The notes under the pieces: model-generated
The model's input: only the letters and a program-made list of their open reading frames with translations
Told to the model about the DNA's origin: nothing
Databases searched by the model: none
Position numbers and translations under genes: made by a program
Assembly (NCBI RefSeq): GCF_001632365.1
Contig: NW_024468566.1
Coordinates: 1-64,000, forward strand
Length of the DNA stretch: 64,000 nucleotides
From: Laetiporus sulphureus 93-53
Taxonomy: Eukaryota > Basidiomycota > Agaricomycetes > Polyporales > Laetiporaceae
Reading direction: 5' to 3'
Shown: positions 1 to 13,981 of the stretch, piece by piece
Layout: each line of letters starts with the position of its first letter
How positions within the stretch are numbered: the stretch's first letter is position 1

Positions 1-2428
<2,428 letters not shown>

Positions 2429-3073
2429 GACAAACGTTGGCGAAGACAGGGAAGAGAGGAGGAGAAGAATGCCCGCAGAGATAGAAGGACGATTGTGGCG
2501 GATGAGCCAAATGTGGTCGTGCTCAGCGCTAATGCGTCAATTGTCTCGTGACCAACATCCAACGCGTTAGCTTCTGTCACGCTCCCAGCTTGCGGCGTCA
2601 CCGAATCATCATGATGTGCACTTGAACGCGCGGCTTCAATGTTGTTAAGTCCACAATGTCTGACGATCATCAACAGCCTATCACTGGTGACAAGTGCAGA
2701 GAGTCTTGCATGGCTAGAGAGCAATGCCCAGCTACAACACTCCACGCAGTGTAAACAGGCTCGGATACCATCAACGGTGCTAGAACGCATAATGACATTC
2801 TCCATCGTCGCTATCGAGATGCATCTGGCTCTGTTTTAAGGTGAGCTCTTTGATCTGTGTCTGAACGGCACATCGGCAGGGAGCATCAGCGCCATGAATA
2901 TCCGCTTTTTGACTAGACCCCAGCCTCTCGAGCTTCACGATTTCTTTAACTGAGCATATCCTTAACTCCTTCACGGTCTCTCCCGCATTACCCTCCCATC
3001 ACTCTGACGCCTGTTTTCCTGCGTGTTCGCTCTCCTGACCACCCTGCAATATTCGATACCGGCCAGCTCCAAG
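2429..3073. other. Intergenic, upstream of PRP43
   Basis: No convincing coding sequence. Open frames here lack family features and overlap the presumed PRP43 promoter and 5' leader. No clear TATA box was found. Confidence 0.5.
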
Positions 3074-3317
3074 CACGGCAGACATGACGCGATTTATAAA
3101 TGTGGAAAATCATGTGGGAATGTCAGCTGATGTCTTACATTTGTGGCAAAGCTTTGCCAATTTAGCATTTAAACAGCAAATAGTGCACATTCACAGCCAA
3201 AGTGAAACATTTTCAACATGAAATGCCATGGTTGCAAATATTTGTCGCATGTGTAAGAAATCAGTCGACATTCACACACAATTTCTCACATTGATAAATC
3301 GCATCATGTCTGCCGTG
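3074..3317. mobile_element. MITE-like foldback element with CACGGCAG termini
   Basis: A 244-bp non-coding element. The left end reads CACGGCAGACATGACGCGAT and the right end, reverse complemented, CACGGCAGACATGATGCGAT. Imperfect complementarity continues for about 70-80 bp inward, so most of the element folds back. Both sides are flanked by AAG (3071-3073 and 3318-3320), a 3-bp target duplication. A CAC.. terminus with a 3-bp duplication fits the CACTA/EnSpm-like group, but assignment from termini alone is tentative. No transposase is present. Confidence 0.75.
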
Positions 3318-3553
3318 AAGTCTGCATCATTGAGCTGCGAAATTCGAATGTGTCATGACATGTGTGACACAATTATGTGATGGGATGCGTAGGCGCTCCT
3401 GAACATCGTGTCGCACTGTGGCAGGTGTGGCTTGAATGGATCTTTATAAGACATGGACGTTCAAAGAAGACGAAATCTGACGACATGGCATAAAATGTTA
3501 GCGTCATCGACATGTTGTAATGAACTGACCATTTATGGCTGGCGGGCTCGTGC

Positions 3554-4100
3554 TAAGGCTCCAACTATTTATACTATTTACACTCCTGAGGTGTAAATAA
3601 ATAGTATATAGTAAACAGTTGGTATATATGTAGTATAAACAGTTTATATAAAGTTTATATAGTTTTTTTGTCCCATCTCTTAGTGGACTTCTACTCAACT
3701 GTGAGCAGCCTCTGTGATTGTTGGGACCCTTAAGGAGCTGGGTGCATCAACACACACATGATAGTGAGCAGAAAACAAGCATTCAACTTCAACACTTGCA
3801 CCACGAATGACAAGAAAATCTCATGTCATACAAAAAATAACAAGAAACTCATGTTCATGAGTCTATATGATGATCAACTGTCAGTGGTGGCTTCTATCAA
3901 ACACAATGACTTTCAACTGGCTCACTGTTGCACTGTCAAATCTATCAATCGTGCACTCAATAGCCTCATGTCATCATAAAACTATTTATACTATATATAA
4001 ACATCTATTTACTATATACAGCCCAACCTGTAAATAAACAGATATAGTAAACAGTTAAAACTATTTAACATAGTATATAGATAGAAATGTTGGAGCCTTA
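3554..4100. mobile_element. hAT-like non-autonomous element, 547 bp
   Basis: Perfect 12-bp terminal inverted repeats TAAGGCTCCAAC / GTTGGAGCCTTA are flanked by an exact 8-bp duplication GCTCGTGC (3546-3553 and 4101-4108). An 8-bp duplication with a TA-starting terminus is the hAT signature. The interior is AT-rich, with subterminal runs of CTATTTATACTA-type sequence in both orientations, and codes for nothing recognisable. The exactness of both repeats suggests a fairly recent insertion. Confidence 0.85.
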
Positions 4101-4108
4101 GCTCGTGC

Positions 4109-5497
4109 CGTGTCTGAGAGTCAAATCGCGTAAGAACGTCTCTCATAACTTCTCCGTCCCTGCCATCATTTCTGCTATATGCTGCAATGGTTCATATCCT
4201 CTGCATTCTTGAGCTCTCCGGCGATCCAAGACGCGTGCTGAACCTTCACGATGACGGATTAACCATCAGCTGGATGGTGTAGATGCGGCAGATACGTAGT
4301 CATGGTGTGCACAACTCACCTCTCGTGAAATCCAGGTGTCAAAGTCGACGCATGTATGCAATCATGGCGGCGTTCAAGCTAGGCCGAATAAGCCTCATAG
4401 CAAGTTCTTATGCATAAACAGAGACCACGTCGGATTATCTTGAACTTGCTAGGAACAATTCAGCTTGAATTACTCCAGTCATGACAACACACAAAATCGG
4501 ATCATGAGACGATGACATACACTAGTAGCATCGAGCAATTACAAAGACACGGTAGGGGCGCCGCATTCCGCCGCGCGTCTTACCAGGTCTTAGCACCGTA
4601 CGGCATAAAGTTTTGTGTTCATCATCATCTGGTCCTTCAATTAGTTAGCATAAGCGGTGCTGCTCGTTACTGACTTGAACTGGCGGAAACCACGCATTCA
4701 CAAAGACTTGCGGTTTACACGAGTACGTAGTTGTTATATACTCCTTGGTGAGCTGCTAAAGTGAAATCGGCAGTGGTCGAGTGTATTGCAGCAGCGGCAA
4801 GTACATGCAGATATGGTATGGTCGCGGACACGATGGGCGGAACTTCCATATGCTCATTCCTTCCTGCAGCCTGGTGCATAGTCATTGATCTCGGCATCCC
4901 TTCGATCCTCTTTCGCGGCCAGTGTCTGTGACGTCGCTTTCGACTGTGTTCTGCATCCATGTTTGCAGGTCATGCGTGCCGTCGCGGCTTCCAGGATGTC
5001 TTCAGAACGGCTCAGCAGTGAATTGCTCGGATGTCGCAAATTGTCCGTATTCCATCCGCCGCTGTGAGTCGGGTAAGCCTCGGACAAACCGTCGACCCAT
5101 CACGGCTCTCTGGCATCTATGCCGTTAAAGCCATACGACAATTCTCCGAACGATTCAGGCCTGTCTGCGAACAGAGTGTGTCGTCGCAGGACGCATGTCA
5201 CACAGTGGCCGCAGAACTATACTGGAAGCGTCGGCCTCCAAGGTAAGCATTGTCGGCCTCGTTATTCATGGCGAACACACACTGGCTTGGCTCACACAGC
5301 GGGCTTTTCACGGCCAAATCCCCTTCCGTCCTCATACAGCGGAACACGAAGCAGTGACGACCGCATGCTCGTCCTTGGTCACCGTTGACAACTGCTCGCG
5401 TGGGTGCGTGCCGCATGGACAGAAGTATAACAACCCATTGCTTGCTACCAGAAGTGGGTCGTCGAGCCTCTCTACTGCCCAGGTTCTCGCCTTCACG
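4109..5497. other. Intergenic, upstream of the CE1 esterase
   Basis: About 1.4 kb without a supported gene. Overlapping open frames at 4850-5250 have no recognisable motif and no splice-consistent extension. Confidence 0.5.
5426..5430 (+). promoter_or_regulatory. Possible TATA box of the CE1 gene
   Basis: TATAA lies 68 bp before the start codon at 5498, within a plausible distance for a short 5' leader. Position is the only support. Confidence 0.35.
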
Positions 5498-6582
5498 ATG
5501 CTTTCGCTCAAGGCAACCCTGAGCTTCGTGGCTCTGCTGCCCTTCGCCCTACTTGTTGCCGGCCAGACCAACCTCAGTGACATCCCCGCGTCGACGCTCT
5601 ACCAGATCACCGACTTTGGTACGAACCCCAACAATGTGGCCATGTACGTCTACAAGCCTGCCCAAGTCGCAGCGAACCCGCCTTTGCTCGTCGCCATGCA
5701 CTGTGGGTGCCTGCTGCTCAGTTGGGACTTGGCCTTGACGACTTGACAGACTGCACGGGCACGGCGGAGGCATACTACTCTGGTTCTAAGTTCGCCGAGC
5801 TCTCTGAGACGTACGGCTACCTCGTCCTCTACCCATCTTCCGTGAGCATCGTACTCTAGATGCCCACATACACTTCTCACCCATCACACGTATATAGCCC
5901 CACTCCGGCACCTGCTGGGACGTCTCCTCCAACGAGACGCTCGCCCACAACGGCGGGAGCGACTCGCTCGGGATCGCCTCCGCCGCGCTGTTCGCCATCG
6001 AGTACTGGGGCGTCGACGCGAGCCGCGTCTTCGCCGTCGGCACGTCCTCGGGCGCGATGATGACGAGCGTGCTCGCGGGTGCATACCCGGACATCTTCAG
6101 CGCGGGCGTCGTTGACTCTGGCGTCGCGGACGCGTGCTTCTGGCTCCCCGACGAGCCCGAGGACAGCTGGAACGCGCAGTGCGCCGAGGGCGAGCTGATT
6201 CTCACCGGTGAGGAATGGGCGCAGCGCGTATACAACGCGTACCCCGGCTACACGGGTGCGCGGCCGAAGATGCAGGTCTGGCATGGAACCGCGTGCGTAC
6301 CGTAACCTAGTGCCTCCCCGCTCTCAGGCCAGTGATTGCTCATCGGCGTCCACCAGCGACACGACCGTCTACCCGCAGAACTTCTACGAGTCCATCAAGC
6401 AGTGGACGACCGTCTTTGGGTACCCGACCACGCCGATCTCGAACGTCTCCGAGTCGTACCTCCCGAGCGGATACTCCAACTCGACTTATGGACCTATGTT
6501 CCAGGCAATCCTCGCGCAGGGCGTCGGCCACACCGTCCCCTTGTTCGAACAGCAGTATCTCGAGTTCATGGGGATTGCGTGA
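5498..6582 (+). CDS. Secreted CE1 acetyl xylan esterase / PHB-depolymerase-type esterase
   Basis: Predicted to deacetylate xylan (or cleave related ester bonds) outside the cell. Model join(5498..5702, 5750..5841, 5898..6292, 6357..6582) gives 305 aa with all phases consistent. A hydrophobic N-terminal signal peptide (about residues 1-21, ending near LLVAGQ) precedes an alpha/beta-hydrolase domain. MHYCTGTAEAYYSG spans the first splice site and SGTCWDVSS follows the second intron. The nucleophile elbow GTSSG puts the catalytic Ser near residue 149. WHGTADTTVYPQNF around the third intron carries the acid, and GVGHTVP near the C-terminus the His. No carbohydrate-binding module is attached. A feruloyl esterase of the same fold is an alternative; substrate cannot be read from sequence. 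It fits a plant-biomass-degrading lifestyle. Confidence 0.9.
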
Positions 6583-7770
6583 GGCGTTCCCTCCGCTAAG
6601 TCCTGAACGGCGCTGGTCTGAGTACCTGTTCTCGTGTCCGTTGTGTATTTCTTTGGCATACAATCGGAATACGAACCATCGGAGTTTCCTCCTGCACAAT
6701 TGGAAGGATGGTGTGGACTGTGTGTCATTGGCTCGACAGAGCATGCTTGGCGGCATCGTCATCTCCGAGTCGGAATGCGATGAGGCTCGCGTCAACGAGA
6801 CGAAGAGAAGTTCGGATATCAGTAGAACAAGAACTTGGCTGATTTCCAGTTCAACGTTCAGCGCTCGTTCAGCCTTGATTATTGCCACAGCGACAACGCT
6901 GCCACTTGCTCGCACCTTCTCGGACTCGCATTCTGCCTGGAGGTGACAGCGAAGGACACGAAATGTTCTGCTTGAAAATACCGCTGGTGTCACTTAGTAA
7001 TCTGCTCTGTCGCTGGAGCAAAAGACATGAAATGACGGACTCACTCTCAGAGCAAGGGAATGTGTCTGTGTGTGCATTTAATTTGAGTGACTGTATGCGT
7101 GACCTGTTCGTAGTTTCGGCGTCAAGGCATTCATTTGGCACATCGCCTGCGGGTCTGATGAGTCTATGTAGCATGTCCATGAACGGTGTTCTCGCTGAGC
7201 ACATCAAAATGGCGCATTCGATCTGCACTCACAAGTCGTCGCGGTGAATGCGAGTCTGGTAAAGACTTTTTCCGACACATACCCTCAGACCTTGAAGCTT
7301 GATGCTGCGGTCGTTCGTGCTGATCACACTGTTGTGGATATCAGGACGTACACTTTGATAAGGCTGCAAATACACTCCGGTGAGCCGTTCTCGTTCTCAC
7401 AACATTGCATTATTGAGCAGCATCAGCGCACTATGTGGTGCCCTCGCCGCCGGGAAACTGTGGTTCACACATGACATCGAGGGTGGGGGATTAGGACGCG
7501 CGAGCGTGGCAATGGCGATAAGCGTGGCCGACGGCAGAAGAGGTGGGTGAGACGACTCGCAACTATCGCGGCCATCGTGCATATATGCGCCTGCTCCATT
7601 GGGCCACAGGGCGCACAGCGCTCGCGTCGGCGACCAAGAGAGGCAGCCCGGGCGCGGTCCGAGTGCTCGGTAGACGCCGGACGAAGCGCAGGTCGGCCAA
7701 ATAGGGCACAACACTCCCGGCTCAATATAGGCCACCCGTCTTTTCCACTTCTGCTCAATATTCGCTCGCA
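6583..7770. other. Intergenic between the CE1 gene and the 951-aa gene
   Basis: No supported gene in about 1.2 kb. It holds the CE1 3' region and the promoter of the next gene. Open frames on both strands lack domain features. Confidence 0.5.
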
Positions 7771-10673
7771 ATGTTGCCACGGTCCAAGCTCACAAAGCGA
7801 CTTGCCGCCGCCGCAAAAGTGAGGCAGTGTCGCCGCCTTTCCTCGTCCACGGCGGAGACAGGCGAGATCAAGCCAAAGCAGGCCAAAACTGCCGACCATG
7901 AGATTCGCGAGAAGGCACGCCGTATAAAAAAGGCAGAGCGAGATGAGCGTATGGATATCACCATGTCCATGACCCCGGTGAAAGAGTGAGCATGCTTGCA
8001 GTCGCTAGTAGAGCTACTCTTACGTGATACAGGTACATGGGAGGTTTCACCCGTCCGCGAGACCTTCGCATCTCGAACTGGTTCCCCGGCGGAGCCTACC
8101 TCGCCAAACGCAAGAAATACGAGCCGCCTCCGCCAGAGGCGTACACCTCGCACACCGTCTTCCTGCTCGAGACTCGCTATCCCGTTCGCCACGAGCTCGG
8201 TCGCAAGGACGCGATCGAGCACTTTGTCGGCGTCTGCCGCACCGGCGACTTTCCCGCCGTCCTTCGCAAGATGAACTCACTAAACAGCCCGAGCGAGGCG
8301 CGCCTCGCGATGGACAATGCTATCTGGCCATGGGTTCATCCAAAGGCAATCAAACGTCAGGTATGGTTGGAGAAGGGCGAGACCCTCCAGGAGACACTTG
8401 CACGCCTCGAGAAGGAGGACGAGGCGGCTGTGCAGGCGATGGTCGAATGGGAGGAGAAAAGGGAGCGTGAGAGGCCGATGGAGGAGGAGGAGGAGGAGCG
8501 ACAGGCGCAGGAAGCGACATCCTCGCGCTACCAGCGAAATGGACTGCGCCATCCTGATGCACAGCGCTTCTTCAAGCGACAAGGCCAGGGCCGACAACCT
8601 GGGTCTCACGAGCTTGTCGCGACCGAGCTTCTCCATCCAGAGGGCAGCGATGGCCAGATGTCTCAACGGCGCATGTTCCACTTCTCCCTCCGGGCTGCCG
8701 CCGATGAGCCCGGCTCGTTCGAGTCGCGGACGACGATCCCCGGTTCGTCGTGGTCGCGTCCGCCAAAGCCGTCGCAGGACTCGGATGAGTCGACGGTGCC
8801 GACCTACTACGTCGAGCGCAAGAAGCAGCGCGAAGCGATCTCGGAACGCAAGGAGGAAGAGGGCGGGCTGATGGCGGAACTCAGCGCGGGCATCCTCAGC
8901 GACAATGTCGCTGCGAAGACGCGCGCCCGCCCGGAGAAAATCCCCGTCGAGGTTCGTGACCCCAAGGAGGGCAGCGTGCGCCATCCGAGCGGGTTCGAGC
9001 CGCCAACGCCCGAGACGCACTTCCATCCGGCGGCGGCGAAGGTAGCTACGGAGAATCATCCCATCCTCGCAACCGTTAAGCAACTCTGGGACGAACGGCC
9101 GCCCAATGCAGAAGCACTTGATCACGATGCGAACGTAGAAAGCGAGCTCGCTCGGAAGAAGACAGCCGTGGATGTGGACGGCCCCGCCGCGGTCCTGATG
9201 AGCAAGGTGCGCACAGAGCAGGGACCGGCAGGCACATTCGACGCACTCTCGTCCTCGGGTGCTGACCTTCACGCATCCTCCGCGGAAATACAGCGGAGTA
9301 TTCCGACTCGACGGCGCAGACCAGAGCCGCACCCGGAGGACTTGGTGTCCCAATTTTACATCGAGCGCAAGCAGGAGGAGGGCGGGCTGATGGCGGAGCT
9401 GGATGCGGGCATCCACGGTGAGGGGCTCGCGGCGGAGACTAAGGAGCGCGCGGAGAAGATTCCGGTGGAGGTGCGCGACCCCCGAGATGGGACGGTAAGG
9501 CATCCGAGCGGGTTTAAGCCACCGACTCCGGAGACTCACTTCCATCCGGCGTCGGCCAAGGTGCCGACGGAGGACCACCCGATCGTCTCGACTGTGAAGG
9601 TGCCGTGGACGGAAGCGGGCGGTGCGGTGGCGAAAGGTGAGAATGGGAACGATAACGGTGCCGGAATCAGCGGAGGAAGCGGGAGCGGTTCTGCTACACG
9701 AGGCCTGCACACAAGTGCGATCGTCCGTGCGACGGAGGTGCAGGACGCGGAGCTTGGCTTCATGTCGTCTGCTCTCGAGGAAGCGCCTGTGTCTGCCTCT
9801 GAGGCTGCAGTTTCGCCCAAGGTGCGATCTCATAATCACGCGAGAGAAATGAGGGAGAACGATCTTGAGGAAGATGACGAATATGAAGACGAAGAAGAAG
9901 ACGTGAATGCTGAGGTCGTAGAAGGCAGTCTCGACGAGCTCACGAAAACACTTCGTGGACGATACTTGCCCACGCTTGCAGAGACGCCTTTCTGGCGACC
10001 GCTGCTCACGGTGACGCTTGGTACTCGGCCGCTTGCGACGACATTGGTGCGGCTCTCGCGGGGAATGCCTCGTGGGACACCATTCTACGCGACGATTGAG
10101 CCCGAGGAGCGATTAGCTCTTCCGTCGTTCCCGTCGCGCATGCGCAATCTGCGTTTGAACCGTATGGAGGGGCTCACGCTCGACATTGCGCGCCTGCTCG
10201 CGGGCGAGCGTGGTGGTTTCCTTGGGTTCCGCTGGAACACGCAACAACGCGGACGCGGGATCAACGGCGAACAGCTGGAGGAGCCTATTCCGGAAGAGTT
10301 CCGCACGATTCAGGTGGGTGTGGGCGAGTGGTACGAGCATGCGGAGGACGTGAAGGAGCGTTTCAAGGAGGACGCAAAACAGGCTGGCGTAGAGGGCTCG
10401 ATGGAGGTATTTGGGCTCGACGACCGTGGAGCAAGGACGGACGGCGTGCCGTGGCCGTCATCGTCGCGTACTACGGAAGACTCGCGGCCGATGACGTTGG
10501 AGCGGTTCGCGAAGATGCATGGGGTGACTTTCGAAGGCCTGAAGGGTAGGGAGTTTAAGAATGCGCGTGAAGCATTTGAACGCGAGCATTTCGACGAGCT
10601 GGCGCAGGTATATGCGAAAGGCCACAGCACGGTCTTTGCGGTCAAGAGTTGGGTCGAAGATCCGCAGAATTGA
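7771..10673 (+). CDS. Uncharacterised 951-aa protein, possibly mitochondrial, with an internal duplicated module
   Basis: I do not recognise the function. Model join(7771..7985, 8033..10673) has one 47-bp intron (GTGAGC..ATACAG) and closes in frame at 951 aa. The N-terminus is rich in Lys/Arg/Ala/Ser with no acidic residue for about 25 positions (MLPRSKLTKRLAAAAK), as in mitochondrial presequences. A conserved-looking block follows (DLRISNWFPGGAYLAKRKKY, then HTVFLLETRYPVRHELGRKD). The middle is charged and low-complexity and contains two copies of a roughly 85-95 residue module with the core RHPSGFxPPTPETHFHPA. An acidic stretch (DDEYEDEEEDV) precedes a more ordered basic C-terminal region of about 270 residues. 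The localisation is inferred from composition only. Confidence 0.8.
8805..9093 (+). repeat. Coding repeat, copy 1
   Basis: First copy of the duplicated module in the 951-aa protein. Shared landmarks are ERKK, EEGGLMAELSAGI, KIPVEVRDPKEG, RHPSGFEPPTPETHFHPA and ENHPILATVK. Identity with copy 2 is obvious by eye at protein level, while the nucleotide copies have diverged at many third positions. Confidence 0.85.
9354..9605 (+). repeat. Coding repeat, copy 2
   Basis: Second copy of the module: ERKQEEGGLMAELDAGI, KIPVEVRDPRDG, RHPSGFKPPTPETHFHPA, EDHPIVSTVK. It is shorter than copy 1 by a few residues just after ERK. Confidence 0.85.
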
Positions 10674-12672
10674 TCAATGGACACCAGGCGAGCCGCATGG
10701 TCCCCTACATGCACACAGCACCATATCATGTACCTTCTAGCATTATAGTATTCAAGCATGCACGCATTTGTCATCTGTATGTAGCAACATCTCTGCTCAA
10801 TATCTACATGTTTTTTTTACAGTCGTATCTTCTGTGCGCTTGCGCACGATGTCTGCGTCGTTATCTGTCTGCTTCTGGCACGGCGCTTGGTAGTCGTCGG
10901 CTGTCGTCTGTGTCGGGCCTGTCCACAGGGCGGAGCGAGCCCATGATTCCGCTAGGATCATTTTGAACACATCGTGGCCAGCCATAATGCATATTTCTTG
11001 TGAAAGATTTTCAGATAGCCTGAGTGGCTCGTCAGGCTGGCCATGGAAGCTCCGATGGGCCAACAGCCAGATTGCGAAAGCGATCATCAGCAACGCGCGT
11101 GCACCGCCCTGGAACACTGGCATTTAACTAGAAGCAGGAGCGCACGCAGGTGCATGCCCGAGCTGCAAACGACCGCATCCCTTCACCATTGCTTTCGGAG
11201 AATGCCTCTTTGCGCTCAAATTCTTCCTGCATCCATTGACGTTTTCAGTAGAGCTCGCGTACTCATTGAAGGAGTTTACCATATTATACAAGGGCCATCA
11301 TCTGAAGCACGGAGAGAACGAGGCGCTGGGCTCTCGACGCCATGGATAATGTCTACAATCAGCTAGACCCGAAGTATTCTTTAGGAGCGCATGTGAGCGT
11401 TGGCACCGGTGGTGTGTGCCATTAGTGAAGTTTGCTCCTGTAGATCCCACGTTATTAGCAATGGTTTCCCCTGAAATCGCGAGCAGACACAAGAGGAAGC
11501 GAGATGCAATATGTGCGCTACGATGTGGGCCGCGCGAGAGGAAGGGCTTGAACCAGCCGTCCATACCGAGTCAACCTACATTATCTTCCACAGCTGGACC
11601 CGCTTTCCGGAAATCCGTCATCGACAGGTTCGGATGCACAACGATGTGATAACCTGCCATGCGTTCGTCCAGCATCGCGCGAAGGAGAACAAAGATAATT
11701 TGGAGCAATCCCTGAGGACGAAGGTTCCTACGTCGCGAATTGGGCTGCCTGCAGAGTCGCGAGGTGCGTCGGGGTAAGCTGTGCTCGAAGGAGTCGTCCT
11801 CCACAATTCTGATGGATATTCTGCCAGGTTCGCCCTTGGGGCCAGGATGCCGTCTGATCAGCAGAACGCGTCGACAAAGCAAGAAAGGTGAGAGTATAAG
11901 GGGACAGTGGTCGAACGTCCTGCAGGATACAGTGGGCTCACGCGTGCGCCTAGGCATCATGCCGTGGAACTAGGATGCGGTCGTCAGCCTGCAAGTGCTG
12001 ACAATTTTCATGAGCATGCGAGGAATAAGCCTGTCCGGCACTAAGGGGCGGAGGAAGAGTTGCAAGGAGGAGCAAGAATCACTGTGTATGGCTTGAGTTG
12101 GAGAAGGCGCAGCTTACCCACCGAAGCGTGTGAGAGATCCGGATGTCCCTCCAAGGCCAATACTACTATGCCTTGTCTGTGACATGGCTTAGTGGCATGC
12201 AAATAGCAGAATGTGCATGCCTAAGTTCAAGCCTTCAATCTCGTTGTATCTCGCTGTATCAGTCGATAGCATGCTGTAGGATAGAAGCAGTGCGAAATGC
12301 AAGCGTGTGCGGTAAGTTGGATATTGCATAAAGCCCGTTAAACTACATAGCGTGAACTCATGGAAGCGTCGCGTTTCGTGACTTGGACGAAGCGAAACGT
12401 GGCTTGCATGTGATTCATGTTGATGAATGGCCAACGCTGAGCCGCGAGCTCATAGATCGGAAATAACGGGAGCTTTCACCAAGCAAGTGCGACATCCGAC
12501 ATGTCGACCACGCCATTTCCTTCGACGAAGTTGCCGTATGCAATCACCAATAGGTGTTCACTCGAGGTTGAAGATCGCGCGTAAGCATCACAATATCCAG
12601 ACACAACGACGTACATGCCTCGCTCTCCGCATCTGTCCATAATTATATACAGCTCCTGTCGTCGGCCTGAAA
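10674..12672. other. Two-kilobase region without a supported gene
   Basis: Between the convergent 951-aa gene and PRE4. Minus-strand frames at 11571-11960, 11298-11564 and 10797-11123 contain hydrophobic stretches (for example IASRFLLCLL, ALLMIAFAIWLLAH). They may be remains of a membrane-protein gene, but no continuous or splice-consistent model could be built. Confidence 0.4.
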
Positions 12673-13762
12673 TCACTGCGTCTGAGCGCCATAGCCTCGA
12701 ATCTGCTCTGCGAAGCTCCACTCGGTGGTAAGCTTCTGGGGTTCCGAGATGGACACTCCAGCTGAGGTGACGGTAGCGACTTGGTACTGTAGAAGGCATA
12801 GTGAGAACGATGTCAGGCGATAGATGAATGCAGCTGTGCGGCCCGCGATGTACCTTGTCTATGCTGCGCGCATCACGATAGTAGAGCACGCGCATACAGT
12901 CATCCAGAATCTTGCGTCCTTGATCTTCTGTGATGGCGTCTGGGTTGGGATCAACAGAGGTACGGAGGAGGGGAATGGCGATGTGTGCGCCGTAGCCAGT
13001 GGCAATCGAGGGCGCGGAATACGTCGTGCCGAGCAGATCAACGAATGCCAGGTATCTGCCATGCAACAGCCCTCCAGTAAGGTATCACCCAAGAAATCGC
13101 AACATGGCACTCACGGCTTGCCATCCTGGATTCCACCCACGAGCAATGCATTCCAGAGCGGGTCCATCTTGGAGCGGCGGCCATACATGACGCGCGAGAG
13201 GTATTCGTGCACCTCGGCAGGACCGAGCTCGTGCCCGTCGCCGTAGGTGAATTCCTCGACCATGAGCTCATCGAGAGTGTGCTGAATATACTGGAAGTCC
13301 GACATGTCTCCGGATGCCCCGACGACGGTGGACGAGCCCACCGGGTGCAGACGTTGGATGTTTCTGAAGCGGGCGAGCGAACCGTAAGATGCTATATATA
13401 AAGTGCTCATTAGGATTGTCGGGGTGGGACGTTGTTGGCGAAAACTGACCGAGGTTGTCGGCAGCCATCATGATGCCATCCTTGTAACGGATAGCGAGGA
13501 CACTGGTGCCAGTAACGATGGGCTGCCTGTGCGTCGATCAGAAAGAAGCAGACTCTCAATAAGGCCACAATGTCTCACTGAGTATGTTGCACGCCATCTG
13601 CGAATGCATCCTTGTGGTGCGATGGGCGATGGTGCAGCGGGAACGTGTTGTACTGGTCGTACATTTCGTTTCTCTGCGAGTCATCTACTATCAGCACCTT
13701 CTTCAGTGCAAGGCAGACATAGCACACACCGGACGTCCCCAGTTCGTTGGAAAGTGGTCCAT
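12673..13762 (-). CDS. PRE4: 20S proteasome subunit beta type-7 (beta7)
   Basis: Non-catalytic beta subunit of the 20S proteasome core. Minus-strand model join(12673..12786, 12854..13055, 13115..13391, 13450..13526, 13579..13673, 13730..13762) gives 265 aa with all phases consistent. The short propeptide MDHFPTNWGRP.. ends at the family processing point TQQPIVTGTSV. Then come KDGIMMAAD, SYGSLARF, GDMSDFQYIQ, VMYGRRSKMDPLWNALLVGG, LGTTYSAPSIATGYGAH and IPLLR, closely matching yeast Pre4. As in that family, the GTSV motif does not form an active centre. The C-terminal exon (YQVATVTSAGV..) was recovered by splicing. It is head-to-head with the phosphatase gene, 219 bp apart. Confidence 0.95.
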
Positions 13763-13981
13763 GGTGAGAGTAAGACGGGCTTGAGGAGAGAAGAGCTGTG
13801 GACGCGGTCGTAAGCTTGCGCCAGACTCGAGCGCTATTCGAGCACGCGTACGCGCGTCGACGCGCTTTACGTAATCGACGGTGAGCGTTCACATATCTCT
13901 CAGTCCTGACTGATTGTGGCGTAGCGTTTCAAGTTGAAACCGCAACGTAACAATCCAAGCTCAAGCTTCACGACATTCCTT
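13763..13981. promoter_or_regulatory. Shared divergent promoter region
   Basis: 219 bp separate the divergent start codons of PRE4 (minus) and the phosphatase gene (plus), so both promoters must lie here or overlap. No TATA box is evident. Confidence 0.5.

Noticed and set aside
8280..9839. 519-codon minus-strand frame inside the 951-aa gene
   Set aside because: Arg/His/Leu-rich composition typical of the antisense of GC-rich coding sequence. The plus-strand gene is continuous with a clean intron.
10797..11960. Possible seven-transmembrane (DUF6533-like) gene on the minus strand
   Set aside because: Some hydrophobic segments and an SRFLL-like stretch recall the family, but frames break repeatedly and no splice model restores them. 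Kept only as a remark on the intergenic entry.
13934..13981. Longer N-terminus for the phosphatase
   Set aside because: The upstream part of the frame starts with TTG, not ATG. The first ATG at 13982 gives a complete domain.
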